In this document: one piece after another, positions 58,658 to 64,000 of the stretch
How the letters are laid out: the number at the start of each line of letters is the position of its first letter
How positions within the stretch are numbered: the stretch's first letter is position 1
Assembly: GCF_029227915.1 (NCBI RefSeq)
Contig: NC_079883.1
Location: forward strand, 30,444,001-30,508,000
Direction: 5' to 3'
DNA: 64,000 nt
From: Hydractinia symbiolongicarpus
Lineage: Eukaryota > Cnidaria > Hydrozoa > Anthoathecata > Hydractiniidae
Made by a program: the position numbers and the translations under genes
The notes under the pieces: generated by a model
The model's input: the letters and a program-made list of their open reading frames with translations, nothing else
Databases searched by the model: none
Told to the model about the DNA's origin: nothing

Positions 58658-60482
58658 CGTTCGGGAAATGAGTTTACTCCCTGGGTACTTTCTTTGTATA
58701 CTTTTGACTATACGGGCCGAGTCCGGGATTTACGGGAAATCGCAGGTTTTCGTTTGCCGGCGATTATACTTCTTTTATTCAGCGTCTCATCAAAAATGAA
58801 AACATTTTTGAAAACTACAAGTCTCATGCGTTTTAGTGGTGAAAAAATAATTTAAAAAATCGTTCGGGAAATGAGTTTACTTCCTGGTTACTTTCTTTGT
58901 ATACTTTTGACTATACGGGCCAAGTCCCGGATGTACGGGAAATCGCAGGTTTTCGTTTGCCGGCCATTAAACTTCTTTTATTCAGCGTCTCATCAAAAAT
59001 GAAAACATTTTTAAAGACTACAAGTCTCATGAGCTTTAGTGGTGAAATAATAATTTAAAAAATCGTTCGGGAAATGAGTTTACACCCTGGGTACTTTCTT
59101 TGTATACTTTTGACTATACGAGCCGAGTCCGGGATTTACGGGAAATCGCTGATTTTCGTTTGCCGGCGATTAAACTTCTTTTGTTCAGCGTCTCATCAAA
59201 AATGAAAACATTTTCAAAAACTACAAGTCTCATGCGTTTTAGTGGTGAAAAAATAATTTAAAAAATCGTTCGGAAATGAGTTTACTCCCTGGGTACTTTC
59301 TTTGTATACTTTTGACTATACGGGCCGAGTCCGGGATTTACGGGAAGTCGCGGGGTTTCGTTTGAGGGCGATTAAACTTCTTTTATTCAGCGTCTCATCA
59401 AAAATGAAAACATTTTTGAAAACTGCAAGTCTCATGGGCTTTAGTGGTGAAATAATAATTTAAAAAATCGTACGGGAAATGCGTTTACACCCTGGGTACT
59501 TTCTTTGTATACTTTTGACTATACGGGCCGAGTCCGGGATTTACGGGAAATCGCAGGTTTTCGTTTACCGGCGATTAAACTTCTTTTATTCAGCGTCTCA
59601 TCAAAAATGAAAACATTTTTGAAAACTACAAGTCTTATGCGTTTTAGTGGTGAAAAAATAATTTAAAAAATCGTTCGGGAAATGAGTTTGCTCCATGGGT
59701 ACTTTCTTTGTATACTTTTGACTATACGGGCCGAGTCCGGATTTACGGGAAATCGCGGATTTTCGTTTGCCGGCGATTAAACTTCTTTTATTGAGCGTCT
59801 CATCAAAAATGAAAACATTTTTAAAAACTACAAGTCTCATGGGCTTTAGTGGTGAAATAATAATTTAAAAAATCGTTCGGGAAATGAGTTTACACCCTGG
59901 GTACTTTCTTTGTATACTTTTGACTATACGGGCCGAGTCCGGGATTTACGGGAAGTCGCGGGTTTTCGTTTGCCGGCGATTAAACTTATTTTATTCAGCG
60001 TCTCATCAAAAATGAAAACATTTTTAAAAACTGCAAGTCTCATGGGCTTTAGTGGTGAAATAATAATTTAAAAAATCGTTCGGGAAATGAGTTTACACCC
60101 TGGGTACTTTCTTTGTATACTTTTGACTATACCAGCCGAGTCCGGGATTTACGGGAAATCGCTGGTTTTCGTTTGCCGGCGATTAAACTTCTTTTGTTCA
60201 GCGTCTGATCAAAAATGAAAACAATTTCAAAAACTACAAGTCTCATGCGTTTTAGTGGTAAAAAAAATAATTTAAAAAATCGTTCGGAAATGAGTTTACT
60301 CCCTGGGTACTTTCTTTGTATACTTTTGACTATACGGGCCGAGTCCGGGATTTACGGGAAGTCGCGGGGTTTCGTTTGAGAGCGATTAAAATTCTTTTAT
60401 TCAGCGTCTCATCAAAAATGAAAACATTTTTAAAAACTACAAGTCTCATGCGTTTTAGTGGTAAAAAAAAAATTTAAAAAAT
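58658..60482 (+). repeat. L-M-D-E-F-H-I-J-E block
   Basis: From 58861 this is the second copy of the family 2 block at 50140-51763, offset by 8721 bp. It shares the H word GAGTTTGCTCC. Its own changes are ATGTACGGG and GCCGGCCATT in M, AGTCTTATG in F (about 59632), ATACCAGCC in J and GAGAGCG in E (about 60377). Confidence 0.88.
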
Positions 60483-63321
60483 CGTTCGGGAAATAAGTTT
60501 ATTCCCTGGGTACTTTCTTTGTATACATTCGACTATACGGGCCAAGCCCGGGATTTACGGGAAATCGCGGGATTTCGTTTGCCGGCGATTAAATCTCTTT
60601 CATTAAGCGTCTCGTCAAAAATGAAAACATTTTTAAAAACTACAAGTCTCATGCGTTTTAGTGGTAAAAAAAAAATTTAAAAAATCGTTCGGGAAATGAG
60701 TTTACACCCTGGGTACTTTCTTTGTATACTTTTGACTATACGGGCCGAGTCCGGGATTTACGGGAAATCGCAGGTTTTCGTTTGCCGGCGATTAAACTTC
60801 TTTTATTCAGCGTCTCGTCAAAAATGAAATTATTTTTGAAAACTACAAGTCTCATGCGTTTTAGTGGTGAAAAAATAATTTAAAAAATCGTTCGGGAAAT
60901 GAGTTTACTCCCTGGGTACTTTCTTTGTATACTTTTGACTATGCGGGCCGAGTCCGGGGTTTACGGGAAATGGCGGGTTTTCGTTTGCCGGCGATTAAAC
61001 CTCTTTCATTAAGCGTCTCATCAAAAATGAAAACATTTTTGAAAACTGCAAGTCTCATGCGTTTTAGTGGTGAAAAGATAATTTAAAAAATCGTTTTGGA
61101 AATGAGTTTACTCACAGGGTACTTTCTTTGTATACATTTGACTATACGGGCCAAGACGGGATTTACGGGAAATCGCGGGTTTTCGTTTGCCGGCGATTAA
61201 ACCACTTTTATTCAGCGTCTCATCAAAAATGAAAACATTTTTGAAAACTACAAGTCTCATGCGTTTTAGTGGTAAAAAAAAAATTTAAAAAATCTTTCGG
61301 GAAATGAGTTTACTCCCTGGGTACTTTCTTAGTATACATTCGACTATACGGGCCAAGCCCGGGATTTACGGCAAATCGCGGGATTTCGTTTGCCGGCGAT
61401 TAAACCTCTTTCATTAAGCGTCTCATCAAAAATGAAAACATTTTTAAAAACTACAAGTCTCATGCGTTTTAGTGGTGAAAAAATAATTTAAAAAATCATT
61501 CGGGAAATGAGTTTACTCCCTGGGTACTTTCTTTGTATACTTTTGACTATGCAGGCCGAGTCCGGGGTTTACGGGAAATCGCGGGTTTTCGTTTGCCGGC
61601 GATTAAACTTCTTTTATTAAGCGTCTCATCTAAAATGAAAACAGTTTTGAAAACTATAAGTCTCATGCGTTTTAGTGGTAAAAAAAAAATTTAAAAAATC
61701 GTTCGGGAAATGAGTTTACTCCCTGGGTACTTTCTTTGTATACTTTTGACTATGCGGGCCGAGACCGGGATTTACGGAAATCGCAGGTTTTCGTTTGCCG
61801 GCGATTAAACTTCTTTTATTAAGCGTCTCATCAAAAATGAAAACATTTTTGAAAACTACAAGTCTCATGCGTTTTAGTGGTAAAAAAAAAATTTAAAAAA
61901 TCGTTCGGGAAATGAGTTTACTCCCTGGGTACTTTCTTTGTATACTTTTGACTATACGGGCCGAGTCCGGGATTTACGGGAAATCGCAGGTTTTCGTTTG
62001 CCGGCGATTATACTTCTTTTATTCAGCGTCTCATCAAAAATGAAAACATTTTTGAAAACTACAAGTCTCATGCGTTTTAGTGGTGAAAAAATAAATTAAA
62101 AAATCGTTCGGGAAATGAGTTTACTTCCTGGGTACTTTCTTTGTATACTTTTGACTATACGGGCCAAGTCCCGGATTTACGGGAAATCGCGGGTTTTCGT
62201 TTGCCGGCGATTAAACTTCTTTTATTCAGCGTCTCATCAAAAATGAAAACATTTTTGAAAACTACAAGTCTTATGCGTTTTAGTGGTGAAAAAATAATTT
62301 AAAAAATCGTTCGGGAAATGAGTTTGCTCCATGGGTACTTTCTTTGTATACTTTTGACTATACGGGCCGAGTCCGGATTTACGGGAAATCGCGGATTTTC
62401 GTTTGCCGGCGATTAAACTTCTTTTATTGAGCGTCTCATCAAAAATGAAAACATTTTTAAAAACTACAAGTCTCATGGGCTTTAGTGGTGAAATAATAAT
62501 TTAAAAAATCGTTCGGGAAATGAGTTTACACCCTGGGTACTTTCTTTGTATACTTTTGACTATACGGGCCGAGTCCGGGATTTACGGGAAGTCGCGGGTT
62601 TTTGTTTGCCGGCGATTAAACTTATTTTATTCAGCGTCTCATCAAAAATGAAAACATTTTTAAAAACTGCAAGTCTCATGGGCTTTAGTGGTGAAATAAT
62701 AATTTAAAAAATCGTTCGGGAAATGAGTTTACACCCTGGGTACTTTCTTTGTATACTTTTGATTATACCAGCCGAGTCCGGGATTTACGGGAAATCGCTG
62801 GTTTTCGTTTGCCGGCGATTAAACTTCTTTTGTTCAGCGTCTGATCAAAAATGAAAACAATTTCAAAAACTACAAGTCTCATGCGTTTTAGTGGTAAAAA
62901 AAATAATTTAAAAAATCGTTCGGAAATGAGTTTACTCCCTGGGTACTTTCTTTGTATACTTTTGACTATACGGGCCGAGTCCGGGATTTACGGGAAGTCG
63001 CGGGGTTTCGTTTGAGGGCGATTAAACTTCTTTTATTCAGCGTCTCATCAAAAATGAAAACATTTTTAAAAACTACAAGTCTCATGCGTTTTAGTGGTAA
63101 AAAAAAAATTTAAAAAATCGTTCGGGAAATGAGTTTACACCCTGGGTACTTTCTTTGTATACTTTTGACTATACGGGCCGAGTCCGGGATTTACGGGAAG
63201 TCGCGGGTTTTCGTTTGCCGGCGATTAAACTTCTTTTGTTCAGCGTCTGATCAAAAATGAAAACATTTTTGAAAACTACAAGTCTCAAGCGTTTTAGTGG
63301 TGAAAGAAAAATTTAAAAAAT
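60483..63321 (+). repeat. 14-monomer unit, 2839 bp
   Basis: N at 60483 and 63322 are 2839 bp apart, as are Q at 61153 and 63992. The order is N-O-G'-Q-R-S-K-L-M/F-H-I-J-E, plus one extra monomer (63119-63321) with an I body and a J tail. The M/F hybrid at 62105-62307 has lost D, E and the front of F. Confidence 0.9.
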
Positions 63322-64000
63322 CGTTCGGGAAATAAGTTTATTCCCTGGGTACTTTCTTTGTATACATTCGACTATACGGGCCAAGCCCGGGATTTACGGG
63401 AAATCGCGGGATTTCGTTTGCCGGCGATTAAATCTCTTTCATTAAGCGTCTCGTCAAAAATGAAAACATTTTTAAAAACTACAAGTCTCATGCGTTTTAG
63501 TGGTAAAAAAAAAATTTAAAAAATCGTTCGGGAAATGAGTTTACACCCTGGGTACTTTCTTTGTATACTTTTGACTATACGGGCCGAGTCCGGGATTTAC
63601 GGGAAATCGCAGGTTTTCGTTTGCCGGCGATTAAACTTCTTTTATTCAGCGTCTCGTCAAAAATGAAATTATTTTTGAAAACTACAAGTCTCATGCGTTT
63701 TAGTGGTGAAAAAATAATTTAAAAAATCGTTCGGGAAATGAGTTTACTCCCTGGGTACTTTCTTTGTATACTTTTGACTATGCGGGCCGAGTCCGGGGTT
63801 TACGGGAAATGGCGGGTTTTCGTTTGCCGGCGATTAAACCTCTTTCATTAAGCGTCTCATCAAAAATGAAAACATTTTTGAAAACTGCAAGTCTCATGCG
63901 TTTTAGTGGTGAAAAGATAATTTAAAAAATCGTTTTGGAAATGAGTTTACTCACAGGGTACTTTCTTTGTATACATTTGACTATACGGGCCAAGACGGGA
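63322..64000 (+). repeat. Start of the next family 3 cassette, cut by the window
   Basis: N, O (with GAAATTATTTTTG), G' and the first part of Q up to CCAAGACGGGA. It follows 60483-61161 closely. The array evidently continues to the right. Confidence 0.92.

Larger units (their letters stand above)
1..64000 (+). repeat. 203-bp satellite DNA array, entire window
   Basis: The landmark CGTT(C/T)GG recurs at 21, 224, 427, 630, 833, 1036 and onward to the end of the window at 203-bp spacing, give or take 1-2 bases from A-run length changes. All copies lie in the same orientation and about 314 fit in the window. Nothing that is not monomer-derived is seen between copies. Each monomer reads in order: CGTTCGGGAAATGAGTTTAC, a CCTGGGTACTTTC stretch, GTATAC, a G-tract cluster, GCCGGCG, a TTCAGCGTCTC stretch, an A/T dyad, ACTACAAGTCTCATGCG, TTTAGTGGT and a terminal A-run. 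This is satellite DNA of a eukaryotic type. A centromeric or heterochromatic location is inferred from organisation only. The array continues past both ends of the window. Confidence 0.98.
40415..64000 (+). repeat. Domain III: family 3 cassettes alternating with family 2 blocks
   Basis: The Q word CCAAGACGGG occurs at 41491, 43114, 46966, 48989, 56490, 58314, 61153 and 63992 (its AAGAC base), each time inside the order N-O-G'-Q with small changes. Between cassettes lie blocks M-D-E-F-H-I-J-E or parts of them. The spacing of Q is 1623, 3852, 2023, 7501, 1824, 2839 and 2839 bp, all near multiples of 203. HOR length therefore varies strongly along the domain. Confidence 0.85.

Noticed and set aside
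1-64000. CRISPR array, because of regular repeats
   Set aside because: The repeat is 203 bp with no unique spacers between copies and no cas-like gene. Each copy abuts the next.
1-64000. rDNA, histone or other tandem gene cluster, or terminal repeats of a transposon
   Set aside because: The unit is too short and has no conserved RNA or protein sequence. No target-site duplications, terminal inverted repeats or reverse transcriptase or transposase fragments were seen.
1-64000. A previously undescribed gene system, defence island or regulatory RNA
   Set aside because: I searched both strands for anything outside the monomer pattern and found none. The novelty, if any, lies in the satellite family and its HOR history.

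Overview
The whole 64 kb window is one uninterrupted tandem satellite array. The monomer is 203 bp, always in the same orientation. About 314 copies run from base 1 to base 64000, and neither end of the array is inside the window. I see no genes, RNA genes, transposons, CRISPR arrays, unique spacers or inverted blocks. A monomer close to consensus has about 37% GC. It consists of a GC-rich half (CGTTCGGG to GCCGGCG) and an A/T-rich half that carries a 9-bp-arm dyad and A-tracts. Many kilobases of nested higher-order repeats (HORs) point to a eukaryote, probably a pericentromeric, centromeric or other heterochromatic array in a long-read assembly. The species cannot be named from the sequence. 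The excess of CpG (about 12 per monomer) argues against long exposure to heavy CpG methylation, but does not prove it.

Monomers fall into recognisable types, named here by diagnostic words. Family 1: U (acttcctggg with aagcccggg), V (ttccgg head, taggcg), W (gtacacatt), X (gttcactccc, cggcaaatc), Y (ttttgg head, tcgaaaatg), Z (ccctggata), T (tttggg head, cttcctttatt), P (tttcgg head, ccactttt, tcattaaaaatg), G (tgcgggcc, atggcggg), B (cattcgac, gggatttcg). Family 2: D (tacgagcc, gctgatttt), E (ttcggaaatg, gagggcg), F (gtacgggaaatgcg, tttaccgg), H (ctccatggg, gtccggattt), I (acaccctggg, agtcgcggg), J (tacgagcc, gctgg, tctgatc). Family 3: N (gaaataagtttattcc), O (tctcgtcaaaaatgaaa), G' (G head with cctctttcatt tail), Q (ccaagacggg), R (cttagtatac, cggcaaatc), S (gcaggccgag), K (gccgagaccggg), L (gattatactt), M (aagtcccgg).

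Layout. Domain I (1 to about 26.1 kb) is built from family 1, mostly around a six-monomer core U-V-W-X-Y-Z (1219 bp). Other units there are a 13-mer (2643 bp), a 7-mer (1423 bp), a tetramer P-T-U-V (811/812 bp) and a large adjacent duplication of 4508 bp. Domain II (about 26.1 to 40.4 kb) is mainly family 2. It carries internally deleted monomers (146-147 and 175 bp), a 1160-bp HOR, an 811-bp tetramer D-F-H-I, a 405-bp dimer E-F and a 1419-bp 7-mer. An early copy of the family 3 cassette sits at 30.9-32.7 kb. Domain III (about 40.4 to 64 kb) interleaves family 3 cassettes (order N-O-G'-Q-R-S-K-L-M, with gains and losses) with family 2 blocks. It includes a near-identical 1623-bp tandem duplication and trimers of 608-609 bp.

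The array looks shaped by repeated unequal crossover and conversion: units differ by whole-monomer gains and losses, hybrid monomers mark crossover points, and neighbouring units are nearly identical. Short open frames occur on both strands but are by-products of the repeat: 203 is not a multiple of 3, and frames continue only where an A-run has gained a base. I found no sign of a new gene system. The points worth following are the structural elements in the monomer (dyad, G-tract cluster, A-tracts, CpG excess) and the record of HOR evolution.
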